Shown piece after piece: positions 1-9,101 of a DNA stretch of 57,354 nt. How positions within the stretch are numbered: position 1 is the first letter of the stretch; each line of letters opens with the position of its first letter. Both the position numbers and the translations under genes were made by a program. The stretch spans positions 1 through 57,354 of the forward strand of contig USDL01000006.1 in NCBI GenBank assembly GCA_900553365.1, read 5' to 3'. Source of the stretch: an uncultured Clostridium sp. (lineage in GTDB: Bacteria; Bacillota; Clostridia; TANB77; CAG-508). The notes under the pieces were generated by a model. The model saw nothing but the letters and a program-made list of their open reading frames with translations, was not told where the DNA came from and searched no databases.

Positions 1-4
1 AAAA

Positions 5-36
5 ATTACAAATTGCAACCATTTTTGCAATTTGTA
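5..36 (-). terminator. Inverted repeat downstream of feoB
   Basis: Arms ATTACAAATTGC and GCAATTTGTAAT flank a short loop just beyond the feoB stop. This fits a transcription terminator or mRNA 3' stem, although the T-run on the minus strand is weak. A related TTACAAATT/AATTTGTAA stem lies after radA at 16.9 kb. Confidence 0.5.
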
Positions 37-65
37 ATATAATTGTAATATTTAAGCCTCTTGTT

Positions 66-2180
66 CTATTTCTTACTGCAAGAATTGCAATATGGGCAGC
101 TTGTACATTCTGTTTTTTTGTTTTTTATTTTTGATAGTATAATTGTAATTACTGTTATTGATATAATAATTATTACTATTGCATTTGCTAAATTTATTTT
201 TCCTGTTTCTATTCTACTGCCAATTTGGTATACTATTGTTGCTAATACCCAAGCAAATAGAGTTTGGAATGTTACTGCTTTTAGCATTTTTTTAGTTCCG
301 CCTAGTTCTCTTTTCATTGCTCCTATTGCTCCAAAGCATGGTGCACTAAATAAGTTAAATACCATAAAGGCATACGCTGAAGCTGCTGTGAAGAATCCAA
401 ATACTCCTGTTTTTGCAAATATTTCTGCTCCTTCTTCTACATCATCTGCTAATCCGTTTATTACCGCCATTGATGATACTACTTGTTCTTTTGCTACTAA
501 TCCTTGTATTGCTGATACTGTTGCTCCCCAGCTTCTTGTTCCTAACATTGGTTCAAATATCCAAGAAATTTTGTCTCCTATTGTTGCTAGCATGCTGTCT
601 TGTATTTCTACTCCATATTCCATTTTAAATGAGAATGATAGTAAAAACCATATAACTATTGAGCATAGTAAAATAATCGTTCCTGCTCTTTTTATAAATG
701 CTATTACTTTATCAAATACATCTTTTGCTACATATTTTGCACTTGGTACTTTATATTCTGGAAGTTCTGATATGTAGGTGCTTTCTGTATGTTTAAATAC
801 AAATTTTTTCATTATAATGGCACTAAATATAATTACAGCTATTGCAAAGAAATATAATGATGCTGATACTACTCCTGAGTTATCTGGGAAAAAGTAACCT
901 GCAAATAATGCTATAATTGGTAGTTTTGCACTACATGGTATAAATGGTGTTAATATTGTTGTCATTTTTCTTTCGTCTTCATTTTCTATAATCCTTGAGC
1001 TCATTATACCTGGAACACTGCAACCTGAACCAACTATAAATGGTATTAAGCTTTTTCCACTTAAGCCTAGTTTTCTAAATAGCTTATCTAGAAATAGTGC
1101 TATTCTTGACATATAGCCTGTTGTTTCTAGTATTGATATACAAAGGAATAATATAATAAGTTGAGGTACAAAGCCAAGTACTGCTCCAACTCCTGCAAAA
1201 ATTCCATCAACTACTAAGCTAACTAACCATTCTGATGTTCCCGCATTTTCAAGAGCTGTTCCTACTGTTTCTCCAAGTGTGCCTATGCAATCTCCTATCC
1301 AATCAACTGTAAAGCTTCCAACAACTCCAACTGATAAGTAATAAACTAAAAACATAATTATTGCAAATATTGGAAATGCAAGCCATTTATTTAAGAATAT
1401 TTTATCTAGTTTATCTGATATGGTCTCTGGCATTTGATGTTTTTCTATACTTGCTTTTTTAACTTTTTCTATATAGCTATATCTTTCGGTTGCGATTGTT
1501 TCTTCTAAATCTGTATCATATTTTTTATCTGTTTCTTTTACAATGCTTGCTATTTCTGGTGTTTTGAATTTTTCAAAGTCTTTGTCTTCTTCTAGTAATT
1601 TTACAGCAACAAATCTCTTGTGGGTTGCCATTTTTTCTAGATATTCTTCAATATTTTGTATGCTATTTTCAATGTTTGAATCGTATATTTCTTTTTTCTC
1701 TACATGGAAATTCTCATCTATTGCACTTATTAATTCTTTCATTCCTGTTTCTTTTAATGCAGATATTTGTACTACTTTTGTTCCTAATTCTTTGCTTAGT
1801 TTTTCTACATTAATTTTTAATCCTTTTTTAGATAATATATCTGCCATGTTAAGTGCAACTATTACTTTACAGTCTAGCTCTAATAATTGTGTAGTTAAGT
1901 ATAAACTTCTTTCAAGTGAGGTACTGTCTACAATGTTTATTATTACATCTGGTTTTTCTTCAAATACAAAGTTTCTTGAAACTTCTTCTTCTGTAGTATA
2001 TGGGCTTAAAGAATAAATTCCTGGTAGGTCTGTTATTTCATGTTTTGTTCCTTTTATTTTACCTGTTTTCTTTTCTATAGTAACACCTGGCCAGTTTCCA
2101 ATTTTAGCATTCATGCCTGTTAAGTAATTAAATAATGTTGTTTTACCACTATTTTGATTTCCTACTAATCCTATTTTCAT
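66..2180 (-). CDS. feoB: Ferrous iron transport protein FeoB
   Basis: This is an inner-membrane Fe(II) permease with an N-terminal G-protein domain. Visible motifs are G1 GNQNSGKT (residues 7-14), the G3 motif DLPG (51-54) and the G4 motif NMAD (111-114). A helical spacer follows, then a membrane half containing the Feo-type gate segments, for example VPQLIILF and GSGCSVPGIM. At 704 aa the length is normal for the family. The C-terminus ends in a Cys cluster (CTSCPYCNSC), seen in many FeoB proteins without a separate FeoC. The start codon touches the feoA stop, so the two are translationally coupled. The family assignment is secure; iron dependence of expression is inferred. Confidence 0.97.
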   Translation of the reverse strand: MKIGLVGNQNSGKTTLFNYLTGMNAKIGNWPGVTIEKKTGKIKGTKHEITDLPGIYSLSPYTTEEEVSRNFVFEEKPDVIINIVDSTSLERSLYLTTQLLELDCKVIVALNMADILSKKGLKINVEKLSKELGTKVVQISALKETGMKELISAIDENFHVEKKEIYDSNIENSIQNIEEYLEKMATHKRFVAVKLLEEDKDFEKFKTPEIASIVKETDKKYDTDLEETIATERYSYIEKVKKASIEKHQMPETISDKLDKIFLNKWLAFPIFAIIMFLVYYLSVGVVGSFTVDWIGDCIGTLGETVGTALENAGTSEWLVSLVVDGIFAGVGAVLGFVPQLIILFLCISILETTGYMSRIALFLDKLFRKLGLSGKSLIPFIVGSGCSVPGIMSSRIIENEDERKMTTILTPFIPCSAKLPIIALFAGYFFPDNSGVVSASLYFFAIAVIIFSAIIMKKFVFKHTESTYISELPEYKVPSAKYVAKDVFDKVIAFIKRAGTIILLCSIVIWFLLSFSFKMEYGVEIQDSMLATIGDKISWIFEPMLGTRSWGATVSAIQGLVAKEQVVSSMAVINGLADDVEEGAEIFAKTGVFGFFTAASAYAFMVFNLFSAPCFGAIGAMKRELGGTKKMLKAVTFQTLFAWVLATIVYQIGSRIETGKINLANAIVIIIISITVITIILSKIKNKKTECTSCPYCNSCSKK

Positions 2181-2422
2181 TATTTAATCACCTCCGCTTC
2201 AATTTGCTTTAAATCTGCTTTTCTTAAGCATAATTCATAATCTCTTAATTCAATATCAATCGGATCTCCCATTGGGGCTATTTTCTTTACTGTAATTTTA
2301 ACTCCTCTTGTTATTCCCATGTCTAGCAAATGTCTTCTAATTTCTTTGTTTGCAACGTCTAGTTTTAAAACTTTTGCTGACTCACCGACTTTTAAATCTG
2401 CTAAAGTACATTTCTTTTCCAT
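2180..2422 (-). CDS. feoA: FeoA-domain ferrous iron transport protein
   Basis: This is a small SH3-like FeoA protein of 80 aa that partners FeoB in Fe(II) uptake. I chose the ATG at 2422 (protein begins MEKKCTLADL) because it has an AAGGAGG ribosome binding site just upstream; the open frame extends 31 codons further but only through promoter sequence. The motifs LLDMGITRG and GDPIDIELRDYELCLRK are typical of FeoA. The stop overlaps the first base of feoB, which gives a feoAB operon. Confidence 0.93.
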   Translation of the reverse strand: MEKKCTLADLKVGESAKVLKLDVANKEIRRHLLDMGITRGVKITVKKIAPMGDPIDIELRDYELCLRKADLKQIEAEVIK

Positions 2423-2464
2423 TTTTTCCTCCTTATATGAACTTCGTTTCACATTTCTGGAATG

Positions 2465-2493
2465 ATTATAATAAATAAAACCAAAAATGTCAA
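2465..2493 (-). promoter_or_regulatory. Sigma-70-type promoter of feoAB
   Basis: Read on the minus strand, TTGACA (2493-2488) and TATAAT (2470-2465) are separated by exactly 17 bp and lie about 40 bp upstream of the feoA start. The match is to consensus. I see no convincing Fur box overlapping it. Confidence 0.8.
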
Positions 2494-2528
2494 TATTATA
2501 TGAAAAAATTTTCATATTTTTTTACAAA

Positions 2529-2564
2529 AGAAAACCTATATAATTTTAAAATTACATAGGTTTT
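2529..2564 (-). terminator. Terminator of the symporter gene
   Basis: The inverted repeat AAAACCTAT...ATAGGTTTT has an internal AATTTTAAAATT core and lies just after the symporter stop at 2577. On the minus strand it is followed by TTCTTTTG. It sits between two separately promoted units. Confidence 0.6.
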
Positions 2565-2576
2565 GTTTTTGATAAT

Positions 2577-3821
2577 TTAAAAGTTTACGTTTTTTCCATC
2601 TACAAGCTTTGCTACTAGCATTGCTGAGCTTGTGTTTCCTACAACATTTAATAATGTAGCTGGGCAGTCTATAATTGTTGCTATTATTGTAAGTATTGGT
2701 AATGCTGACATTGGATAACCCATCATGCTTATTATCATCATTTCTGAAATTGTTCCGCCTCCTATTGGAACTGCTGTAACTAATAATGTTGCAACTAATG
2801 ATACTAATAAAATTTGTATTACTCCTCCAAATGTTGCTACATTTGTTCCAAATAAGCATACTAGGAACATAATCTTAAATACTGAACCAATAATGCTACC
2901 ATCTTTATGTAAATTTGTTCCTAATGGTATTGATGTTTCTGCTATGTCTCTTGATATTCCCATTTTCTCTGCCGCTTCTATATTTACAGGTATTGAAGCT
3001 CCACTTGAACATGTTGCAAGTGATGTTACTGTTGGTGGTACTATGTGTTTCCAAAAGGCTTTTACTCCTTTTTTCTTACCTGCAATAAATGCATAAATTG
3101 TATATATAACAAAGTAATATACCACTGCAACTATTAAATATATTATAAATGTTTTTGCATACCCAATAGCAATGTTTGCTCCAAAGCTTCCAACGATTGC
3201 TGCAAAATAGCATCCTAATCCTATTGGAGCATAATACATAACAATTTTTAAAAGGTTCATTATAACTTCTGTTGCTGATTCTAAAAAGTTTTGTACTGGT
3301 TTTCCTTTTTCTCCAGACATTTTAATTGCACATCCAAATAATATAGAGAAGATTACTATTGCTATTAAGTTGTTTTTTGAAAGTAATCCTGTAAAATCTG
3401 TTACAGTTATAGCTGATACTGTTCTTTCAAGAATGTTTAATTCCTCTTGTTTTTCTACTACTTCTTCATTTTCTTTTAATGAAGCAAGTATTGTTTTACC
3501 ATCTTCTACATCTACTAGTTTAATAAATAATGTACTTACCAAACCTATTGCAACTGCTATAATTGATGTAATTATAATTACTAATATTATTGAACCCATT
3601 ATTTTTCCTAAACGTTTTGGTTGCTTTATTCTTGCAATAGATGTGCTTATTGTTAAGAATACTAATGGTACTATTATAACAAACATTAGATTTAAAAAAA
3701 TGTCTCCAAACGGGCTTAAAACGCTTGCACCCTCCTTCCATATTAAACCTATTATTGCTCCTATAATTATAGAAAGTAGCAATATTACTGTCTGACCGTA
3801 ATGTTTAAAAAACTCTTTCAT
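2577..3821 (-). CDS. Dicarboxylate/amino acid:cation symporter (DAACS family)
   Basis: This 414-aa integral membrane protein belongs to the glutamate/dicarboxylate/serine-threonine symporter family. The diagnostic re-entrant-loop motif CSSGASIPVN is present, followed by a PLGTNLHKDGS segment corresponding to the TM7 NMDGT-type sodium/substrate site. Its length matches GltP/SstT. The HKDG-type variant and the TSLATCSSGA context resemble serine/threonine transporters of the SstT group, but the substrate cannot be fixed from sequence. It is monocistronic, with its own terminator, and divergent from the tetR gene, so that regulator may control it (inference). RBS AGGAGG precedes the start. Confidence 0.9.
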   Translation of the reverse strand: MKEFFKHYGQTVILLLSIIIGAIIGLIWKEGASVLSPFGDIFLNLMFVIIVPLVFLTISTSIARIKQPKRLGKIMGSIILVIIITSIIAVAIGLVSTLFIKLVDVEDGKTILASLKENEEVVEKQEELNILERTVSAITVTDFTGLLSKNNLIAIVIFSILFGCAIKMSGEKGKPVQNFLESATEVIMNLLKIVMYYAPIGLGCYFAAIVGSFGANIAIGYAKTFIIYLIVAVVYYFVIYTIYAFIAGKKKGVKAFWKHIVPPTVTSLATCSSGASIPVNIEAAEKMGISRDIAETSIPLGTNLHKDGSIIGSVFKIMFLVCLFGTNVATFGGVIQILLVSLVATLLVTAVPIGGGTISEMMIISMMGYPMSALPILTIIATIIDCPATLLNVVGNTSSAMLVAKLVDGKNVNF

Positions 3822-3954
3822 AGGTTTTCCTCCTTATTTTTAATTTTTTCTTAATTCTTCTACATTATAACACAAAATATTACATTTTGGATATTTAATT
3901 TTGATTTTTTATTATGTTTACTTTTTTGGTAATATGAATCCATTTTCACATTTC

Positions 3955-3983
3955 TTGACTTTTTTGGGTATTTATTATATAAT
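3955..3983 (+). promoter_or_regulatory. Promoter of the tetR gene
   Basis: TTGACT (3955-3960) and TATAAT (3978-3983) are separated by 17 bp, 45 bp upstream of the TetR start. The surrounding AT-rich divergent intergenic region (3822-4027) presumably also carries the symporter promoter and any TetR operator. I could not identify a clear palindromic operator. Confidence 0.75.
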
Positions 3984-4027
3984 TATATTGTATATATTTA
4001 ATTTTAATGAATGAGAAAGGGTAAAAA

Positions 4028-4642
4028 ATGGGAAATGCAGAAATAAGAGAACCTATTCAAAAACGTTCTATTGAAAAAAAGGAGAAAATTATTCAAGCAG
4101 GATTTGAATTGATTTGTCAAAAGGGTTATTATAATACAAATACTGCTGAAATTGCTAGAGTTGCCGGTGTTTCAACTGGTATCATTTATCAATATTTTAA
4201 AGATAAACATGATATTTTAATAGAAGGTATTAGAACTTATGCAGATTCCATTTTTTTTCCTATGCTTTTTGTTGCAAATGATAATTTAAAAGTAAATATT
4301 GATAGTAAAAATTTTTCTGTTATTTTAAGAAAAATGATAAATGAATTTATTCAAAATCACAAGTTGTCTCAAACCGCTCATGAAGAGATAATTGCGATGA
4401 CTCATTCTGATAAGGAAGTTGCTGAGATTTTTCATAAATCTGAAATGGAAATGACAAATAAGGTAGCTGAGATTTTATTGAAGAATGGGTTTGATTCAAA
4501 TAATATATATGAGAAGGTTCATATTGCTATTGGAATGATAGATAATTTATGCCATGAAGTTGTTTACCATAAGCATAAAAAATTAAACTATGATAGAATG
4601 TGTGATATTGTTATTTCTACCATAGTTTATATGTTATGTTAA
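4028..4642 (+). CDS. TetR/AcrR family transcriptional regulator
   Basis: This 204-aa protein has an N-terminal TetR helix-turn-helix. Residues roughly 18-65 include KIIQAGFELICQKGYYNT, the recognition-helix segment VAGVSTGIIYQYF and KDKHDIL. The C-terminal ligand-binding domain is unassigned. An AAAGGG ribosome binding site precedes ATG. It is one of only two plus-strand genes and is divergent from the symporter, the most economical candidate target; autoregulation is also typical of the family. Confidence 0.92.
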   Translation: MGNAEIREPIQKRSIEKKEKIIQAGFELICQKGYYNTNTAEIARVAGVSTGIIYQYFKDKHDILIEGIRTYADSIFFPMLFVANDNLKVNIDSKNFSVILRKMINEFIQNHKLSQTAHEEIIAMTHSDKEVAEIFHKSEMEMTNKVAEILLKNGFDSNNIYEKVHIAIGMIDNLCHEVVYHKHKKLNYDRMCDIVISTIVYMLC

Positions 4643-4709
4643 TTTGAGCTGAGCTTTTTAATTTGCTTAGCATATCTATCTTCCTCTGCAATAGCTACTT
4701 AAGACCACA

Positions 4710-5729
4710 TTATTTGTCTTTTTTTATTCTTTTAGCTTCTTCTAATAGTTTATCAAAATCAGATGTAATTTTTTGTGTTTTATTAAATTCATTATACTCT
4801 TTTTCTGCCTTTTCTTCTGCCTGTTTTCTTGAAATTTTTCCATTATCTTTTAGAATATCATATTTTCTAAACTCTAAAAATTCATTAACACTTTTAGAAA
4901 ATTCCTCCATTGTAAAGGTATTTTCTCTTTCTACTAAGTCCTCTATATAATCAAAATATCCAGTTACTGCTCTTTCCAATTGCTTTATCTGTTTTTCCTC
5001 TAAATAATTTTTAGCAATCATCACATCTGATTTTAATATTCTTCCATCTGGCGAATTTTTCCAAGTTGTTAATCCCATATTTTCCTTGGTATGGTCTGCC
5101 TTTTGATATATAATTTCTGCCGCTGTATTTCCTGTAATTGCATAGTGAAATTTATTTTGTATCATTGCATAAAATTGATGAGTTATCTCTGAATCTTTAT
5201 CATAATCAATACTACATTCTGCAAATATATCTGTTATCTGTTGCCATATTCTTCGTTCGCTTGTCCTAATTGAACGAATTCTCTCTAATAATTCTTTGAA
5301 ATAGTCTTTTCCAAATTTTGGTCCGTTTTTTAGTAATTCATCATTTAAAACAAATCCTTTTTTTATGTATTCTTTTAATGTATTAGTTGCCCATATTCTA
5401 AAATCCGTTGCTTGTTTTGAGTTTACTCTATATCCAACTGCTATAATTGCATCTAAACTATAAAATGATATTTCTCTCGAAACATCTCTGTTTCCTTCTT
5501 TCTGAACTGTTCGAATTTTTCGAATAGTTCGATTTTCTTCTAATTCATGTGTTTCAAAAATCTCTTTTAAATGATAATTTATTGTATTTACTTCTACATC
5601 AAATAATTTTGACATTGATTTTTGAGTTAACCAAAAATCTTCATTATCATATAAGACTTCTACAGAAATATTATCGTTATTTTGACTTTGGTACACAATT
5701 AAATTTTTTAAATTTTCTATCAGATTCAT
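4710..5729 (-). CDS. RhuM family virulence/accessory protein
   Basis: The 339-aa protein matches the RhuM family. The N-terminal third contains VLYDNEDFWLTQKSMSKLFDV (a Bro/KilA-like DNA-binding fold), REISFYSLDAIIAVGYRVNS and FRIWATNTLKEYI. The middle holds the family's ERRIWQQITDIF helix and a region with NKFHYAITGNTAAEII. Biochemical function is unknown; RhuM genes are frequent in genomic islands beside restriction or toxin genes. The GAGGAGG site is about 14 nt from the chosen ATG, longer than usual. The adjacent HEPN-like gene supports an accessory (defence-like) patch. Confidence 0.85.
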   Translation of the reverse strand: MNLIENLKNLIVYQSQNNDNISVEVLYDNEDFWLTQKSMSKLFDVEVNTINYHLKEIFETHELEENRTIRKIRTVQKEGNRDVSREISFYSLDAIIAVGYRVNSKQATDFRIWATNTLKEYIKKGFVLNDELLKNGPKFGKDYFKELLERIRSIRTSERRIWQQITDIFAECSIDYDKDSEITHQFYAMIQNKFHYAITGNTAAEIIYQKADHTKENMGLTTWKNSPDGRILKSDVMIAKNYLEEKQIKQLERAVTGYFDYIEDLVERENTFTMEEFSKSVNEFLEFRKYDILKDNGKISRKQAEEKAEKEYNEFNKTQKITSDFDKLLEEAKRIKKDK

Positions 5730-5838
5730 ATTTATACGTTCATCCTCCTCTTTCTATATAACTTGTAATTTGTGCATTACTTACTATATTTTTGGGTTTC
5801 ATAACATTTGTTTATATTAATTACTACTTTTTCCTTGC

Positions 5839-6504
5839 TTAACGTATATCTTTATTTACATCATAATTATAATTTTTTAAAATTAATTCTTTGGATTTTT
5901 CATCTAAGTAATTACATAATTCATCTAAAAACATAAAATCTAATGAGTCTATTTTTTCGTACTTTTCATAAATATATCTCCAATTTATAAAAGCTTCTGA
6001 AATATTTTCAATTTTATCTTCAATATTTGTAAAATTCTTTAAACGCATTTCATGATACAAATTTGATTTGAAATCACTATTAGTTTTAGAATACAATTTA
6101 AATATTTTATGTCCATTTATTCCCTTTAAATCTTTAAAATCAATATTGTTTTCTAATAAAATTAATTTTAGATATATCTCGCATGCAAAAGATTTGTTTA
6201 CTATAAAAGGAGTTTGTTTGCTTATTATTTTCTTACCACGTACTGTGACTAGAGAGTGTTCATTAAGTTTAACTTGAGAATTGTCTTTTAAATTATATTG
6301 ACTTATCAAATCTTCTAATTTAATATTATTAAGTGTTATTTGGCAATAATTTGTCCAGTCCCCTATTTCACTTGGTATAATTAACATTTCTTCAATAGGA
6401 ACAGCATTTTTAAATTGTCTTGCTGTAGTATACATTATTATCCTATTTTTTCCTTCTGCACTTACATTATTCAAATGTATAAAATCATTATCCATATTTT
6501 TCAT
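5839..6504 (-). CDS. HEPN-domain-like protein of unknown function
   Basis: This 221-aa protein has no family name I can assign with certainty. The C-terminal half (about residues 105-205) has the order of an all-helical HEPN domain: FACEIYLKLILL, then a GHKIFKLY segment, then an ISEAFINWRYIYEK helix and a final acidic helix FLDELCNYL. The canonical RX4-6H catalytic pair of RNase-type HEPN proteins is not clearly present, so it may be a non-catalytic or nucleotidyltransferase-partner type. The N-terminal ~100 residues are unassigned. It starts 18 bp after queH and lies upstream of rhuM, so co-transcription with queH is likely. Confidence 0.55.
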   Translation of the reverse strand: MKNMDNDFIHLNNVSAEGKNRIIMYTTARQFKNAVPIEEMLIIPSEIGDWTNYCQITLNNIKLEDLISQYNLKDNSQVKLNEHSLVTVRGKKIISKQTPFIVNKSFACEIYLKLILLENNIDFKDLKGINGHKIFKLYSKTNSDFKSNLYHEMRLKNFTNIEDKIENISEAFINWRYIYEKYEKIDSLDFMFLDELCNYLDEKSKELILKNYNYDVNKDIR

Positions 6505-6522
6505 AATTCTCCTTACAAATTA

Positions 6523-7575
6523 CTACTTTTTACTATTACTCATCCTTAAATCCTTTGAATAATAGTACATATCTACACAGTGCAAACTACCATCCAATAT
6601 TTCTTCTTCATAATTATCAATAAAGAAATTTTTTATTGTTTTTTCATATTTATCAAAACCTTGTTTTACATAGAATGGAATATTATTTTCTGTTGTTCCA
6701 ACTATCATCTTATGATATTTTTGCTTATAATTATCGCATAAGTATTTTAGCATTTTTTTAGCATAACCTTTGCCTCTATATCTTTCTTCTGTCACAATAT
6801 TTTTTAATTCACATATATCATCATCTACTTTAGTTACAACAGCAACACAGGCAACTTCATTTTTGTAAGTTAAAACAAATAAATCGCCATCTACTAAATA
6901 ATGTTTAATCAACTTTTCACTTGGGTCTGCCTCAAGTAGTAATTTCATATATTGCTCTTTATTTTCTCTTTCTTTTTTTATAACAATGCTTCTTTCAACA
7001 GGTAAGAATTCAAAGTTCTCTGGTAATTTTAGTTCAACTTTATTGTGGTCGTCGTTTGGAATCCATTCTGAAAATATACACCCACAATATTTTTGTATGT
7101 ATAAGCCTAGTTCTCTTGCTTTGGCTTGTCCTTCTCTAAAGCCTACTCTAAAGTCTATGTAAAGGAAGTTTATATCATATTTTTTGGCTAGTTCTTCACA
7201 TATTCTCTTTATTTCTTCATGTTTTTGGTATGGGCTTACGAATAGTGTTGTTGTGAATGTATCATATCCATTTTGTTTAGCGTATATAACTGTTTTTTCT
7301 AGTCTTACTTTATAGCAGTAATTTGTACATCTATTGTTTAAGTCTCCTATTACATTTTTGCAAAACTCTCTTAAGCCATATTCTTCTTCAAATATTGCTT
7401 CTACATTTATGCTTTTTGTATATTCTTTTAAACAGTCTCTCCTTGCTTCATATTCTTTGTATGGATGAATGTTTGGATTATACCAGTATACTGTTGGTTC
7501 TATGCCTTCTTTTCTTAGTCTATCTATGCAGTACACACTACATGGTGCACAGCAAGTATGCATTAATAATTTCAT
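6523..7575 (-). CDS. queH: Epoxyqueuosine reductase QueH fused to a GNAT acetyltransferase domain
   Basis: Residues 1-185 are a QueH (DUF208) domain, which reduces epoxyqueuosine to queuosine in tRNA using an Fe-S cluster. The cysteine motifs are visible: HTCCAPC (C8, C9, C12), RCTNYC (C83, C87) and YCGC (C164, C166). From about residue 190 to the end the protein continues into a second domain with GNAT features: VTEERYRGKGYAKKML (acetyl-CoA loop RxxGKG) and NNIPFYVKQGF. QueH alone is about 180-200 aa, so this 350-aa form is a fusion. The acceptor of the acetyl group is unknown. The start has weak RBS spacing but the HTCCAPC motif requires it. Confidence 0.88.
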   Translation of the reverse strand: MKLLMHTCCAPCSVYCIDRLRKEGIEPTVYWYNPNIHPYKEYEARRDCLKEYTKSINVEAIFEEEYGLREFCKNVIGDLNNRCTNYCYKVRLEKTVIYAKQNGYDTFTTTLFVSPYQKHEEIKRICEELAKKYDINFLYIDFRVGFREGQAKARELGLYIQKYCGCIFSEWIPNDDHNKVELKLPENFEFLPVERSIVIKKERENKEQYMKLLLEADPSEKLIKHYLVDGDLFVLTYKNEVACVAVVTKVDDDICELKNIVTEERYRGKGYAKKMLKYLCDNYKQKYHKMIVGTTENNIPFYVKQGFDKYEKTIKNFFIDNYEEEILDGSLHCVDMYYYSKDLRMSNSKK

Positions 7576-7595
7576 TTTTTACCTCTTTTTTAATT

Positions 7596-9101
7596 TTATT
7601 TTTCGTATATATCAAAAATATATATTTCTCCAACTTTTTTCCAATTATTTCTTATATATTTTATTACCTGTTTAGGTGCCTGCCAATTTAATCGATATTT
7701 TTCTTTTAATATCAATACTCTTATGTTTTCCTCTTGATTTAAGTTTTCAATTTGGCCTTCTTCTCCTTTAGATCCCAATGCTCCTTTTAAGAACATATCA
7801 TAGTTTTTATTGTATCTGTCAATTTTTATCGTGTGTGAACATGCTTCTGGATCTAATATATATACTTTTATTCCTTCTTTTTCCATTGATATTATGTAAT
7901 CACTTACTGTATTATCCATATTTTCAGTTGCTGGAATATATTTAAAATGATTTACTTTATTGTAATTTGGGCATTTGCTTACATACAAATATAAAGTTCT
8001 TATATTTAGTATTGTTAAATATATTGCTGTTAGTATAGTAAATATCTTTAAAAACTCAATTATGAATTCTTTGATTTTTTTAGTTTTAATTTTATGTAAA
8101 TCGTATATTGAAAATACTAATAATATCATTGCTGGCATACTTCCTACCAAGAAATGCATGCTATCTGAAATTGGGAATACTACAGTAAAGCTTGCAACAC
8201 TATACACACAAATGCAAGTTTTTATTAAGTCTCTTTCATCCTTTTTTTCTTTTATTACTGATGCAAAATATGTGTAAATCATAGTTATTGGTAATATAAC
8301 ACTTAAAACTTTTATTTTTAGTCCGTCATTTTTTATTAAATATGTATAGTTTATAACATTATCAAATGTTTTTATTCCATATACCGCATAGTCTAAAAAG
8401 TCATAATAACTATTAGTTGCAATTAAATATACTATAAATATTACACTTGGAATTATTATTCCTAATATTCTTGCAAGAATTATTTTTATAGCTTTCTTAA
8501 AGTCTTGTTTGTTTTCTACTAATATTATTTTGTATACTGCACTCATTACAGCCACTGCTAAGCCAACTGATTGTTTAAATAATATTGCTGTCCCTGCTAT
8601 TATTCCCACTTTTAAGTCATATTTAAAATCGTAAAATAGTAACTTTTTCTCCTTATCTGTTTTTTTTATTTCCATATAGATTAATACTAGGATTATGAGT
8701 AGTACTGTAAAGTTATAATCTAAACAGAAAATTTGGCGATATAGCCTATGCATTATAATTAAAACTAGATAATTCAAATACTTATTTATTTTACAGGTTT
8801 CAAGTATTTTATATACCATGAAAATTATTGCAGAATTTAGTAATATTGCAAGTATTCGTGTTATAATTAGCTCTTTTGCAGTCAGTTTTAATATTATTCC
8901 ACAAATTAATGGTAATAGTGGTGTTGTAACCATATTAAAGTCTTTGTACGGAATTCTATTATCACTTACATTTTTGGCAAAATTAAAATTCCACAATTCA
9001 TCTAAATTATTTGGAATTCTTGGCAAGATATTTGCAGATATTGCAATAACTATGAGAATTGCTATTATAATATCTGTTAAAATCTTCTTGCGATTTTTCA
9101 T
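7596..9101 (-). CDS. GT-C type membrane glycosyltransferase (ArnT/PMT-like)
   Basis: The 501-aa polytopic membrane protein has about ten hydrophobic segments and an early acidic motif (NLDELWNF, about residues 31-38) in the first extracytoplasmic loop, as in GT-C enzymes that use polyprenyl-linked sugars. The C-terminal ~120 residues form a soluble tail (KVYILDPEACSH, LNWQAPKQVI). Its start overlaps the stop of the preceding family-2 glycosyltransferase by four bases (ATGA). The likely role is transfer of a sugar from undecaprenyl phosphate to a cell-surface glycan; donor and acceptor are not determinable. Confidence 0.75.
   Translation of the reverse strand: MKNRKKILTDIIIAILIVIAISANILPRIPNNLDELWNFNFAKNVSDNRIPYKDFNMVTTPLLPLICGIILKLTAKELIITRILAILLNSAIIFMVYKILETCKINKYLNYLVLIIMHRLYRQIFCLDYNFTVLLIILVLIYMEIKKTDKEKKLLFYDFKYDLKVGIIAGTAILFKQSVGLAVAVMSAVYKIILVENKQDFKKAIKIILARILGIIIPSVIFIVYLIATNSYYDFLDYAVYGIKTFDNVINYTYLIKNDGLKIKVLSVILPITMIYTYFASVIKEKKDERDLIKTCICVYSVASFTVVFPISDSMHFLVGSMPAMILLVFSIYDLHKIKTKKIKEFIIEFLKIFTILTAIYLTILNIRTLYLYVSKCPNYNKVNHFKYIPATENMDNTVSDYIISMEKEGIKVYILDPEACSHTIKIDRYNKNYDMFLKGALGSKGEEGQIENLNQEENIRVLILKEKYRLNWQAPKQVIKYIRNNWKKVGEIYIFDIYEK

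Noticed and set aside
61..777. Long plus-strand open frames opposite feoB and many other minus-strand genes
   Set aside because: They are antisense shadows of well-supported genes, with hydrophobic low-complexity translations and no ribosome binding sites.
2461..2500. Fur box in the feoA promoter
   Set aside because: Only scattered AT-rich similarity to the 19 bp Fur consensus; not convincing.
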